Of a stretch of DNA of 64,000 nt, positions 32,699 to 43,530 are shown piece by piece. Position 1 is the stretch's first letter. Every line of letters starts with the position of its first letter. The position numbers and the translations under genes are program-made. The notes under the pieces are model-generated. The model saw only the letters and a list, made by a program, of their open reading frames with translations. It made no database searches and was not told the DNA's origin. The stretch is taken from contig RSEE01000002.1 in the NCBI GenBank assembly GCA_003971905.1, positions 1,116,001 to 1,180,000 on the forward strand, read 5' to 3'. Source of the DNA: Moniliella sp. 'wahieum'. Lineage: Eukaryota > Basidiomycota > Moniliellomycetes > Moniliellales > Moniliellaceae.

Positions 32699-33551
32699 AA
32701 TGCCCAGCCGCCTGGGCGGGCGGGAGGGCAGTGCCCGCAGCTGGTTGGGGCGGCTGACTCGGGCACGGCTGGGGCAGCCAGCGGCGGCGTGAATCAAAAG
32801 TAATACCATGGAATATTGAGCACGCAGGCGGCAGCGCGTGGCAGCGCAGCCACTTAGCGCTTACTGTTACTAGTTACTGCCTGTCTCCTCCGCGCTTGTT
32901 GCTGCCAGCCAGCCCATCCGCGTGAAAGCGCACACATTTAACGTTTAGTACTTTAGCGCTGAAAACGCACGCCCACGCCACACTGCGCCCGTGCCACCAT
33001 CCGCCCAACACGCCCAGTCCAGCCCAGCGCACACACCACACCCTGATGGCCCGATGCTTGATGCACCAATGCCCGCCTGAAGCTTGACATCATAACGCCT
33101 AACGTGTAACATGTAACCTCCCCTCGACCTCATTAACCCATTGCCCTCTCTTTGCGCCGCTGCACAATTTGTTTCCCAGCAAGTGTTGCGACCATGCCAG
33201 ACGGCGGCTCAATCACCCCCTCCTGCGTGGTAGGCATCCCCGGCATCACCCTCGTAGTATCCGCCCGCACACTCCCTCTGTGCCCCGGTACCCTCAGCTA
33301 TGTAACTTCCTACACTTCTCCAGCCTCCTGTACCACTCCTCAGGACCACATCTTGCCTTCTCCTTATTCAGCGCACCAAGGGAATACGTCAAGCGCACAT
33401 CCCATTGGACTTGTACACAGTCTCGGGGGGCGCAATGGCCGCCGTTCGAAATTCATATTCACCGTGCTTAATAGTACCGTGAAACGCAACCACGTACCAC
33501 GTAACGCGTAACGAGGCATCCAGCTTCCAGCTTCTGCCTGCCGCCATCACA

Positions 33552-33573
33552 CTCACATGTCACATGTCACACC
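33552..33573. promoter_or_regulatory. TCACATG heptad array
   Basis: TCACATG begins at 33553 and 33560 and TCACA at 33567, giving CTCAC/GTCAC/GTCAC cores with exact 7-bp spacing. This is the reverse complement of the arrays at 17603 and 25880. Confidence 0.4.
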
Positions 33574-34970
33574 TTACCTGGTCACCGGTCCCGGTCGCCG
33601 TTGGGGCTCAGCTCCTCAGCGAGGACTGAGGCTGATAGACGGACGACCTCGAGATCGACGGCCAGTCTTTCACCGGGATAACCATCTGCATTGCCCTCGA
33701 TCTTCGTCAGCCTGTCGTCGAAAAACGTAAATTACTGCGGTTCATGTTACAGTTAGCGCGTTTAACAACGTCCACACCGTAAACACGTTGCCTTTTCAAA
33801 TTTCAACGCAACGTTAAGCGTTAAACGTTAAACGCGCACCCCAGACTTCTGTTTCAACTTTTTCCCACATGGCTTCGCGCTTCACGCTTTTTAAGCTTCA
33901 AGCCACATGCCATCCTTATTACCGCTGGACGGGCAGCTGGCTGCTGCAGGCTGCTGCGCGGTGCGCAAGTTACCATCTGACCTGCCCTGCAACATGTCAT
34001 GCATTGTCATTGAAAACATCGAATCCACGTCATCGCGTCATGACGCATCAATGTTCAACTCGTCCACGGTATCTTGAGGACCGTTCTCAACGTGTCCAAC
34101 GTTCACCCCAACAACAGAGGGATGATCAAGTTTAAGCTGAATGAAGAGGGAAGGGCAGGGGGGATAACAGTGGCCAAAAGGAAAAATGCGAGCGGGAAAA
34201 GGGGCGCTGCATATGCGTCCCTGGCTTGATTATAGCCCTTCTATCATATACTCACTTGTCCCACTGATTGCTACAGAATCTTGTCCATCAAAACAGAAAA
34301 GGCGCTAGATCTTCGCTATTTGGGAAGAGGTGCCTTGAACCATTCCAGCGAGACGTGATTCGTGATGGCCAACATATATATACCCAAGCTGTCAGCATGT
34401 GTCAGGCGGGTGTGTCCAGCGTCACCCGTCACTTGACCAGGTATACTGTAAGTTAGAAGTATCGTTTATCGCATCTAGCAAAAAAGTCAATCTGGGCAAT
34501 GCAATCAAGCCAGCCATCAAACTCTCAACGTTCAACCGCAGTTCCCAGCTCTGCTTCCCTTCAGTGGCCTCTCACAATATTACAACGCAAGGCTGCATGT
34601 GCGTCCAGACGGAGTACGGAACGGGCTAGCCCAGCTCGACCCTCGCCCATTCTGACCTCCCGTCGCCCTTGGCAATCGCGGCCACCATCTCGCGCGAGCA
34701 CGTTCATTACTCCCACTTTCGGTACTTCAGTTTCAGTCAACGGGGGCGTCCGCGTTGGTATGGTTGAAACCAGCGATCCTTTGGTACCTTGCCAAAACGA
34801 ACAAGAGGGGATGCTTAAGTGTGTAGATAGAAGGGCAAAAATACAAAGGCTATACGAAAAAAAGGAAGAGGAACGAAGGACAACGGTAACCAACGAAACC
34901 GTATCGAAGCAAACGGAGGTGCGGAGAGCAAAGGGATCGCGAAGAAGGCTTCGTGTGGCAGGCGCACAAA

Positions 34971-35727
34971 TCAGGCCTTGAAGTGCTCGGAGGAGTCAAA
35001 CATCTTGCGGCTGTAAACAGTGAGCAAGAAACAAAGTAGCACTGAAAATACCACGAGATGAAAATGGGAAGAGTTAGTCTTCAAGTAAACAAGCTAAGCC
35101 TCGAAATCAATGCCTTCAAAACGTACCTCCAGCCCGGTCAGAATGACGATCAGGCCAGCCATGCATCCCACTTGGGCCGAAATGAACTTGTTGCACAATT
35201 TGTAGCTGACCGTCCGGAACGTATCGGCGCTGACGCTCTGGAAGTCCGACACGTTCGACGTATCCACAGGCGGGTTGAAGCCAAATTCAGCGAGGCAATG
35301 AGATCGGACTTGGAGTGCTGCGCACCTCCTACAATCAGGAAGATAATCGAAAACAGCAGCAGAAGAAGGAGCGCGATACGTGAACCAGGAGGTAAAGACG
35401 GAAGATACTAGCCGCTCGGAAGCAATGCCGACCGCGCCGACGGCTTGCCAGACGGCAAGGAGGATGGAGATGATGCCAATCAAGTACTTTGTCCAGGCCA
35501 GGGACACCCCGACAGCGCTACAATCTCGGGAGGACCAAAGGCGATGCCACAGGCAGCAATCCCCATGAGGAAATTGAGAAGGAGGATGCCATAGGTGCCG
35601 CTATTGAAGAGCGGAAGCGACTGGAAAGGAACGAGGTAGGGGTCAGTTTCTCATCCCGCCTGCGGCTGGGGCAAAGGCAAAGGGGCAGCGCACACACGAA
35701 ACAGCAAAAGTCGGTCGCACGTCCCAT
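34971..35727 (-). CDS. Small four-transmembrane protein of unknown function
   Basis: The start at 35727 opens MGRATDFCCF. A 77-nt intron (35621-35697) joins this to SLPLFNSGTYGILLLNFL. Four hydrophobic helices are visible: YGILLLNFLMGIAACGIAF, KYLIGIISILLAVWQAVGAV, ALLLLLLFSIIFLIVGG (in a shifted frame), and KFISAQVGCMAGLIVILTG. The loop between helices 3 and 4 is about 45 residues. A second intron probably joins LTGLE to MFDSSEHFKA at the stop 34971-34973. Frameshifts near 35510 and on both sides of helix 3 hide the third helix in a simple ORF view. The layout resembles small basidiomycete tetraspan proteins, but the tetraspanin CCG motif is absent. Membrane location is well supported; function is unknown. 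Confidence 0.62.
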
Positions 35728-36468
35728 GGTGGATGGAGGAGGAGAACCGAGGTGATGGGAGGGTGCGCCCTGCGAGGAGGAATGGAGGGGGGTGGGAACC
35801 AGGGCCTCGGAGGGTGGTGATGGTGACGGAGGGTAGCGGACAGGCGGAGCCTGTCAGCCGGAAGAGGTTTGCAAGGCGGGGTTGGAGGACACACTGTTGG
35901 GGTGCGCCAAGCTTGGCGTGTCTGGCGCTGTGCGGGGACGGGCGGGATGCAAGTGACGATCGCTGCTGCGATCTGCCTTTCAACTTTCAGCCGCTCAGCT
36001 CCCCACCCAACCCTACTCGCGCTCTCCCGGCTGCCCTGTGCCAGCGCGCGCCCACCCCCCTGGGCCCCGCGCTCACGTCCCCACACGCCTGCTTGCCATT
36101 GCAAGGCCAGATTCCGCCTGGTGCCTCGCCAATTCCGCCTCGCTTTGGCTGGAGCCAGTGCCCGCAGGGGGGATCGATGACGCATCACGTGACCAGCGAC
36201 CCTTGGAGCTACGAGGTCTGCGCACGATTGATGATGTATTTTGCCCCATGTCGGGCGGTCGACGCAACAGAGATAAGAGGCGCTTCGTCCTCGAAGCTTG
36301 CAGCTGTTGCCATGATGCAAGCTTTACACGGCTACAGCTATGGACATGCTATCACGATATGATGCCCAACGTCTCTCCTTGACTGCACGCCTCTGACTCG
36401 CCGTTTCCTGTGCGCCCCCCCCTCGCCTCCGCCCTCCTCCCCCTAATACACTTCAAAACAAGCACAAA
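35728..36468. other. Divergent promoter region
   Basis: It lies between the four-TM gene (-) and the aminotransferase (+). GACGCATCACGTGACC with a CACGTG E-box lies about 280 bp upstream of the aminotransferase ATG. The pyrimidine-rich stretch before 36469 is typical of a fungal leader. A 225-residue minus-strand frame here is non-coding by appearance. Confidence 0.45.
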
Positions 36469-38055
36469 ATGGCCCCGGACGGCCAATTGGGGGAGAAGCC
36501 CCATCTCCCGTTCGTTGGAGAGGACGAGAAGCCGTGCGTGGGTCCTGACACGGCCGGGCCAGGGCTGCCGCACGAACCAGTGCAGCACCTCAGCTATGCC
36601 AAGTACATTTCGGACTTGGCCCAGAACTGGCCCCTCGGCTCAATCCGGGGGTTTTACAAGCCAGAGCAACTCAAGGGGAAGCTTTCCTTTGCCGGCGGCA
36701 AGCCCGCGTTGGAAACGTTCGCCTTCAAGGGCCTCACCATCTCCGTCCCCGATCGAGAGGATGGATCGACGCTCACCCAACTCACCATCCAGGACCAAGT
36801 TCTTCACGAGGCGTTGCAATATGGCTCGTCCAACGGACTTTCCATCCTGCACGAGTGGGTGGTCACCCACACCTCCCTCGCTCACAACCGACCCATCTAC
36901 GTCTCTCCCGCCCCGGGCCAGTACACCCCCCACACACCGTGGGCGGTCGCGTTTGGTGCTGGCGCCCAACATGTCATTGACAAAGTGTTCGCTACCTTGC
37001 TGAACAAAGGGGATACCATCTTGGTCGAGGCGCCCACATACCCGTGCGTCCTGCGTTCGCTGTTCCATTTGCCTTTGAAGTTTGCTAATGTTCTCGTGTA
37101 TTCTAGTGGTGTGCTTCCTTGCATTGTGACCCTGGGGGCCAACCCGCACCCTGTTCCTACAGACCAAGGGGGACTCAGCGTCGGGTTAGAGACAACCTTG
37201 ACCCACTGGCACAGCGCGCCCGAAACGATGCACAAGCGATTTCCCAAGGCCATCTATACAGTCCCGGTTGGTGGCAATCCCTCTGGTACCTCTGCCACGA
37301 CGGAGCGCAAGCGTCGCATCCTCTCTCTCGTTCGCAAATACGGCTTGCTGATCATCGAGGACGATCCCTACTACTACCTTGACTTTAGCTCGGGTTTGGG
37401 GGTGGAGGACCCGGTTACTCGGGCCCGTCCTACGTCGTATTTGGCCCTGGAGCAAGAAGACGTGGAGATCTGGGGCGACGGTCGTGTGGTGCGACTGGAC
37501 TCGTTTAGCAAGATTGTTTCGGGGGATGCGAGTCGGGTACGCGACAGGGCCCAAGCCGATCATTGATGCGCTCACCACCGTCGGCACAGCGTCCAGCATG
37601 CAACCCAATGGCCCTGCAGCGGCCATGACCGGTACGCTGCTGCAGTATTGGGGCGAGGAAGGCTTCTTGCGCTCGTGCGATCGCGCTGCTCTGTTTTACC
37701 GCACCAAGCGGGACGAGTTTGAGCAGGTGGCCAGCGCCGTGCTGCGAGACAAGCGTGGGAAGGAACTAGCCTCCTGGGTTAGCCCAGCGGCAGGCATGTT
37801 CCTCTGGCTCAAGTTGAGCTTGCCGCCTACCAAGGAGAGCGCAGAGGGCGACGCCAGGGCCTTCATCCCTTTCGCCTCGACCGCGGTGTGGTGGCCGTGC
37901 CAGGCTTCCTGTTCTTCCCCGACCAACGTACCTCGCCCTACCTCCGCGTGTCCTTCAGCCAAGTTGCCGATGCAGCAATGGCCGAACGCGGGCTGACATT
38001 GCTGAAACTCGCGATTGAAGATGCCTGGGCAGCGGCATCCCTCCCTCCCGCCTAG
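36469..38055 (+). CDS. PLP-dependent aromatic/2-aminoadipate aminotransferase (Aro8-like)
   Basis: Start ATG at 36469 (MAPDGQLGEKPHLPF). The fold type I aminotransferase signature follows: GKPALETFAFKGLTIS, LQYGSSNGLSILHEWV, AFGAGAQHVIDKVFATLL, GDTILVEAPTYP. A 63-nt intron (37044-37106, branch TTGCTAAT) completes TYPGVLPCIVTLGAN. Its length is a multiple of three, so the frame stays open across it. The C-terminal half has TVPVGGNPSGTSATTERK, LLIIEDDPYYYLDF and the PLP-binding Lys in LDSFSKIVS (codon 37510-37512). A one-base loss in the G-run 37521-37525 shifts GMRVGYATGPKPIIDAL into another frame, and another shift near 37860 precedes VAVPGFLFFPDQRTSPYLRV. The stop is at 38053-38055. Yeast Aro8 relatives transaminate aromatic amino acids and 2-aminoadipate; exact specificity is not readable here. 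Confidence 0.88.
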
Positions 38056-38485
38056 GCGCGGCTCCCTTCTCTTACCCTACCTCCTGCACCCCAGTTTCAT
38101 GTGTACTGGTTCTATGCATGCTCATTGTACGGCACACGGGTTCAGAGCGAGACAAAGCACAGACAAGCTGCGCTACAAACAGAGACCACAAAAAGGAAAA
38201 ATCATTATCGATCAGGAAGGTGGGGTACGACAGCGCAAAGCTCCCAATCAAATGTTCCCGGGAGCCGTGTGCATAGGAGGCCAGGAAGAGGGGTGAACAA
38301 CGCACGGGATGAACAGTCAGAGCGGGTAGTCGTAGAGGACGATGATAAGAGTAGGGAAGGGTGCGGTGCCAGGCACCTACCAGTTAACCTGGGACATTTT
38401 TTTTCGAGGAAGGGGCGGCTGAAAAGGGGGGGGAAACACTTCATAAGATCGCCCGAACCTCGTGCGACAAAAGGGCTCGCCGCCC
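38056..38485. other. Convergent 3' flanks
   Basis: It separates the aminotransferase (+) from eIF4B (-). No gene is seen. Confidence 0.5.
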
Positions 38486-40125
38486 TTAAGCCAACTTGGT
38501 GGCTTCAAGCTTCTGCTCCACCTCCTTGGTGGCCAGTGCGCCCGCAGGGGCCCGCCCGGCACCCCAAGCGCCCGTAGGAGCCGGCGCACGGGCCTTTGCG
38601 GGCTGAGGGGGAGCCTCCTTCGCCGGGGAGGTCTTGCTCGCCTCAGGAGCCTCCTTGCTCGGCGAGGAAGCCTTCTTGCTAGACATGGACTTCCACGGGT
38701 TGGTAGGGGGGTTCTTCCGGGCCGGCTCACTGGCACTAGCTTCCGGAGCAGCTGCGGCCTCGGAAGCCTGGCGTTCCGTACGCTGCTCCTGCTCCTGGCG
38801 ACGACGCTCTTCCAGCCGGGCAGAAATCTCCCGCTCGCGCTCGGCATTGTCCACGGGTTTGGCAGCACCAAAAGGCGACGGCTTGGAGCTATTGCTTGTC
38901 GCCTCGCTCCCACGGGGGGCAGCAGAGCTACGAGGCTGCAGCTTGAGATGCAGCCGCTCACGCGGAGCACTGGGAGCGACGGGGCTCGCGCGACGCCATT
39001 GGTCTGCCTCCTCGGCCGGCGTGGCACCAGGCGAGGTGTGCTGGCTGCTGGTGGCGACGGTCCAAGAACCCACGGCGAGGCGCCTCGGGCGCCTGGGTGG
39101 GCATCTTGGAACCAAACGCGGACCGGTCCAGCGTCACCTCGCCTTCCGTTGACCGGCCAAAGCCCATCCGACCCGGCCGCTCCGCCCGCTCGTCGGGCAC
39201 AGCGGTGTGGGTGACCTTCTGCCCAAACGCCGAGCGGTCCAGCACCACATCCCCCCGGTAGACGCGCCGTGAGAGAATTGTCGGGTGGGCGGGGCACGAG
39301 ACTCGATCGGCTTGCCGGTGCGCCAGTTCGACGCATCATCCCCCGCTTGCGGATCAAAGTCGCCCCCGCCAAACCGGTTCGAGCGGGGGAGCAGCAGCCG
39401 GGTTAAACTTGGACCCGAATCCGGCCCGCACCCCCCGACACATCCATCGAGTCAAAGCCCGATGGCCCATCGTCAAATCCACGCCCAAACCCACGCGAGG
39501 GGGTGCGCGTGCTCGTCGCTGCCGGTCCCGAACGGCGCCATTGGTCAGCACTGTCAGCAGCCGAGGAAAATCCACCCGAGTTACGCGGGGGCTCAGCGAC
39601 CGAGATGCGCACCGCGCGGCCGGTCACCACGCCACCCGTCCGGGACAGTGCATCCTGCAGCGCGTCGAGCGTGTCAAATTCGACATATCCAAAGCCCTTG
39701 CTCTTTCCGGAGAAGCCTTCGGTAACAATGCGGATCGATTTGATGGGCAACCCTTCAAAGAAGGCCTCCAAGTCGGAATCGGTCGAGTCAAAGCTCATGC
39801 TGCCTACAAAGGCAGTGAAGGGAGGCTCGGTCGGAAGCGGCACATCCGGCCGGGGCTCGCGCGGCTCACGACCCGCTGCGCCGGAGCCCCAGCCACCGAC
39901 ATCGCGGTCCTTGCGGTCGGGGGCAAAGTCGAGGCCGCTGCCGCCAAACGAGTGCTCCTGGCAGCAGGAGCAGTGGGGAGGTCAAAGCCGTCATCGGCCC
40001 AGTCCGACTTGGCGTTGGAGTTGGAGTGAGAAAGTCGTTGAGAGAGACCTTCTTGTTGCCCTTGGGTGCTGGGGGGGGGGGGGGGTCAGCGGGGAGAAGG
40101 CGCAGAAGGGGGGCGCACGTACCAT
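38486..40125 (-). CDS. Translation initiation factor eIF4B-like, RRM protein
   Basis: The start codon at 40125 is followed immediately by a 54-nt intron (40069-40122) whose pyrimidine tract is a 15-C run. Exon 2 reads KGNKKVSLNDFL, the eIF4B N-terminal motif, and SDWADDGFDLPTA follows in a shifted frame. The RRM is clear: PPFTAFVGSMSFDSTDSDLE, SIRIVTEGFSGKSKGFGYVE, VVTGRAVRISVAEPP, with RNP1 (KGFGYVEF) intact. Downstream come the Asp/Arg/Gly repeats (SADQWRRSGPAA, VTLDRSAFGSKMPT, VVLDRSAFGQKVTHT), an Arg/Glu-rich helix (EREREISARLEERRRQEQEQ) and a Lys/Pro tail containing NPWKSMSSKK, ending LEATKLA at the stop 38486-38488. eIF4B stimulates eIF4A helicase during mRNA scanning. Several frameshifts occur in the repeat region. 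A start codon split from its CDS by an intron is notable. Confidence 0.85.
40071..40085. repeat. 15-nt G/C homopolymer in the eIF4B first intron
   Basis: An uninterrupted G15 on the plus strand (C15 on the transcribed sense strand) directly before the AG acceptor. Confidence 0.9.
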
Positions 40126-41188
40126 GATGGTGGAGGATGGCGAAGGACGGGCGGCGTGCGCTGCAATTTTTTTTCTTTCTCTTCTGCCGCGGCCGGCACG
40201 TGGCGGGCGGCGAGCATCGAGCACCCGCCGACTGCGGCCCCGCCCAACCCTAGCACCACACCGCCTCGTGTGTGCAACTTTCAAGTGCCAGCACCTGCCG
40301 TTCCGGGTGCGTTGTTCTGTGGGAGCGCAGCCGCAGGCACGATAGCAGCCATCACGTGCATCACGGCCGCTTACGCGTTACCGAGCACTGGTACTGACCG
40401 ATCAACCACACGGAGGGTGCTGAGGATCCCCAGCTACACCGGTTCTTATCGACCCATAGGACGCAGTGCTGAGGAAGGAGGAGAACGGTGGATGTGGTTC
40501 TGAGGAGAGGAACAGGAGCGGGGAGAGAAGGGTAGGGCCCTGTATAGCCAAGGGTACGGCGGAGCAGAGGGAGCGTCCGGGCGGATAAGAGGGGTGGATG
40601 CCTATCACACGCAGGGCACTTCAGGTAGTAGTGCCCACCCGACCAGAGGATGCGTTCCCAATGCACTCTGTGCTGAGGCTCAGCGATGAACTCATCTCCC
40701 TTGCTCGCCACACTCCCGTCTGAAGGGTGCTCGCGGCTTGCTTCCTCTGTACAGTCAGTATACACAGTGTCACCACTGCATCATCATGACGTCTGCATTA
40801 CTCATGTGGAACATGAGGCAGAGGGCCCGTTTGGCCTCAGGGTAGCCATGGGCCGTATCTCCCATCCACCCTACCGCGTAACACCGTTGAATTCGAAAGC
40901 CTCATGGCCGTGCCTCAGCCCGAGTCCTCACCGCAGCCCGCGTTGTTGACCATGGTGCATAGATCGAGACTCAGGCTGGCCCCATCCTACCTACTATGAT
41001 GTAACGCGGTGGAAGGGTCGTTATTAGGTGAACGACCACAATAGCTGTAGGTGCTCTGATATATAAAGGAGAGAGAGAACCGCGACTGTTGGGCAAGAGG
41101 CCACAATCGTTTTGTATACTTTGTTCCTTCTGCCTCCCATCACCCACCACATCTACCTCGCACTTCCAAGCGCCTAACCGAACGCGTT
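40126..41188. other. Divergent spacer (eIF4B / small mitochondrial protein)
   Basis: No gene is assigned. The palindrome CTGAGGCTCAGC is present near 40672. A TATATAAAGG box at about 41058-41068 lies 120 bp before the ATG of the downstream gene and is a reasonable core promoter. Confidence 0.45.
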
Positions 41189-41482
41189 ATGAAAACCATG
41201 ACCTCCTTCGCCTTCCGACGCGGCGCTACTCCCATCACACCCCTGCGCTCACGGACCCTACACACCTCTTCGATCCGTTGGGCTGAGGAGGGCATTCCAG
41301 GCGGCCCTATTCCTCCTTCCCCTTCGTCGAACACGGCTACACTACCAAGCATGCTCTCATTGCGGGGATCTCCTTGTTGCGGTCGGAACTGGCGTTTTCC
41401 TTGGAACCAAGAAGGATACCAAAGAGGAAGTCCTTGGGGTCACCCGGAAGAGAAAATGGGCAAGCCCCATGTGGCCGAGTAA
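41189..41482 (+). CDS. Small mitochondrial single-pass membrane protein
   Basis: The ATG at 41189 begins a strong presequence: MKTMTSFAFRRGATPITPLR followed by SRTLHTSSIRWAEEG, Arg-rich without acidic residues and with an R..S-S cleavage context (SSIRWA). One frame over, HGYTTKHALIAG leads to LLVAVGTGVFLGTKKDTKEE, a single membrane helix with a basic flank. The original frame resumes with KMGKPHVAE and the stop at 41480-41482. Two compensating one-base errors around 41330-41450 would explain this. Length (about 98 residues) and layout match small respiratory-chain or inner-membrane subunits, but I cannot name the complex. Confidence 0.55.
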   Translation: MKTMTSFAFRRGATPITPLRSRTLHTSSIRWAEEGIPGGPIPPSPSSNTATLPSMLSLRGSPCCGRNWRFPWNQEGYQRGSPWGHPEEKMGKPHVAE

Positions 41483-41743
41483 CCCTCTCTCAACTGCTCA
41501 TTCCCCATGCCTGCAAGACCTGCTTGAGGAATCTATCTTCCTGCTTTCCGGGTTGTACCCCCCTACCTTTTTGCCGTTCATTGAACATCATTCTCCGTTC
41601 GAACCAGACTATACAATTGGACCATCACTGGGTCATACATACTAGCCATTTGGAAGGAAACGAGTTATTAGGTTGATAACCGCCAGATGAGGTCAATGAG
41701 ATTCATGCAGTGGAGTGGAGTGTGCGAGAAAATTGGTATACAT

Positions 41744-43530
41744 CTATTTTTCGGGGGGAGGCCAGACAGCCAGCTCATATGCGTCACCTTGGACGTCCAG
41801 TTGGGCATTGGTGTCGGCCCACTGCATCCAATGTTCCTCCTGCTCACTAATCGGGGAACGGGTTCTCGACGAGAGGAAGTGGTTCCGCTTGAGCGTTGCG
41901 CAACACCTCTTCCCATGGAGCCAGGTCAGGCGATTGCAGAAAGATCGACCGGGCAGTTTGAACCTGAGCAAAGTAGGTTTCCCATGATCCCGACCCCACT
42001 GGGATGCCGGTCCTTGGCTTGCCAGTTTTGCGATAGGCCGCTACCAACCCTTCGATGGAGCCATAGGTGCGAAGAGCGTCGAGAGCTCGTTTGGGACCTA
42101 TGCCAGGCAAAGTGGGACAAAAATCCGAACCGCACAGAATGGCAAAATCGATCATCTTGTCGCGCGAAGCAGCTTGCTGTGCTTCCGACTCTTCAGGAGG
42201 CTGGGATTCAACTTCAGGAAGATCGACCATGCCACTCATGCCCGCCATGAGCCAGGCGTCGTCCACCACCTCCTCCACTGGGGCAGGCGAGGAGGGAAAG
42301 AGACGTTTTCGTACCTCGGACGAATGCACCACCTCGCGCGGGATCCTTTCAGCCGGAGAAGGGGCGCACCATAGACGACCACATCGCTATCCTCACTCAG
42401 TACGAAGTCGGACCAGCCTCGGTGTACGAGGGCACTAGCGAGCGCTTCGGCCTCCACCAAAGAAGACGTTTCCTCCGACATACGAAGCACAGGCACCTTG
42501 TATCGCTCACACAGGAGCAGCGTCTCCTGGACCAGTTGACTCATGGGTGGGGTGCGACGAAGCATGTACTGTTTCTGCAATAGATCACTTTCCTGTTGCA
42601 GAAAGCGGATCTCATCCCGAGCCCGGGCTAGCTTAGGCGCGTCCTTGAGGGCGGTAGATTGTTCAAGTGATTCAGACGAAAGGAAAGGACCGACGGTCGG
42701 CGGCAATCGGGCATCATTGGAGGGATATCCGGGCGTTGAATCGAAAGGGGGAGCGATAGGGGCGTTCGGGGCTGGGGTATCGGAAAAAAGGTGATCTAAA
42801 ATGTCCTTTTCCGCCTCTGTCATCGCTGTTTGGGTGTGGGTCTCGGTCATCCCCCGCGGAGGGGGGGTGGGGCAGGAACGGAAGGAGGGCCTGGTGTCAT
42901 TGGGAGATCAGGCTCAGCAACTTCTCCGGGCTCGTTGACTTCTGGAGTTGATGGTTGTTGTTTCTGCAATGCAATCCGAACATCGTCAAGTGTGGTGGCA
43001 TTTGCAAGTTGCTCGTGGAGCTTCTGTAACCGGGAGGTGCGGTCTTGTTCCACCTTGGCCCGGAAAATGGCAAGAGCACGAAGGTGGCTTCGTCGCTCTA
43101 CTTCGATGGTCTTTGCGGCTATTTTGCGTTTTGGGTCGTCAAGCACAAGTGTGGTGCGAATCGAATGAGAAAGGAGACTGCGCAGCAGTTGAGAAAAGAG
43201 AGTGCGGTAGTAGTCAAGGACAGTGCGTGGCTCGTGTTGCCTGACAGCCCAGAGTGGATCAGAGGGGTCAAGTGAAGAAGCGGGAGAGGAGGAGAGTGCC
43301 TTTTCCCGCAAAATGCCCAGGGTTAATTCCTCCTCCCGTTCGGTTTGGCGTGGGCGTGGGGTGGTAGCGGCGTAGGCGAGGCGCAGGATTGTAAGTGTGC
43401 CATCGATGGCTACACGGCGTCCCGCGATGGCAGCCAAGCCGCGAGGAAGGGGCTCGATGACGCCCGGACACAATTCACGCAGTGTGGGGAAGAGCCGTTT
43501 GACCCCTGCAACCAGCTGCGATGCTCGCAT
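41744..43530 (-). CDS. FEN1/Rad2 (XPG) family structure-specific nuclease
   Basis: The start at 43530 opens MRASQLVAGVKRLFPTLREL. XPG-N has the catalytic Asp in RRVAIDGTLTILRLAYA and a second in TTLVLDDPKRKIAAKT. A long linker of about 200 residues includes a coiled segment (RALAIFRAKVEQDRTSRLQK). XPG-I is intact: VPVLRMSEETSSLVEAEALA (Glu-x-Glu) and FVLSEDSDVVVYGAPLL (Asp-x-Asp). The H2TH region is FAILCGSDFCPTLPGIGPKR. All seven expected acidic positions therefore appear present, so an active nuclease is likely. It differs from true FEN1 by lacking MGI(K/Q)GL at the N terminus and by the long linker, so it is a paralogue, perhaps mitochondrial. Frameshifts near 42848, 42330 and 41845 (all at C/G runs) split it into three frames. 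The stop is at 41744-41746. Confidence 0.78.

Larger units (their letters stand above)
32511..34970. other. Long spacer with repeated short motifs
   Basis: No gene is recognised; a frame at 33152-33511 (+) is the longest of interest but has no motif. The stretch contains GTGAC heptads at 32687/32694, TCACATG heptads at 33553/33560, AACGTT/TTAAACG motifs at 33740-33840, and AAAGGAAGAGGAACGAAGG purine-rich DNA near 34860. Confidence 0.45.
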
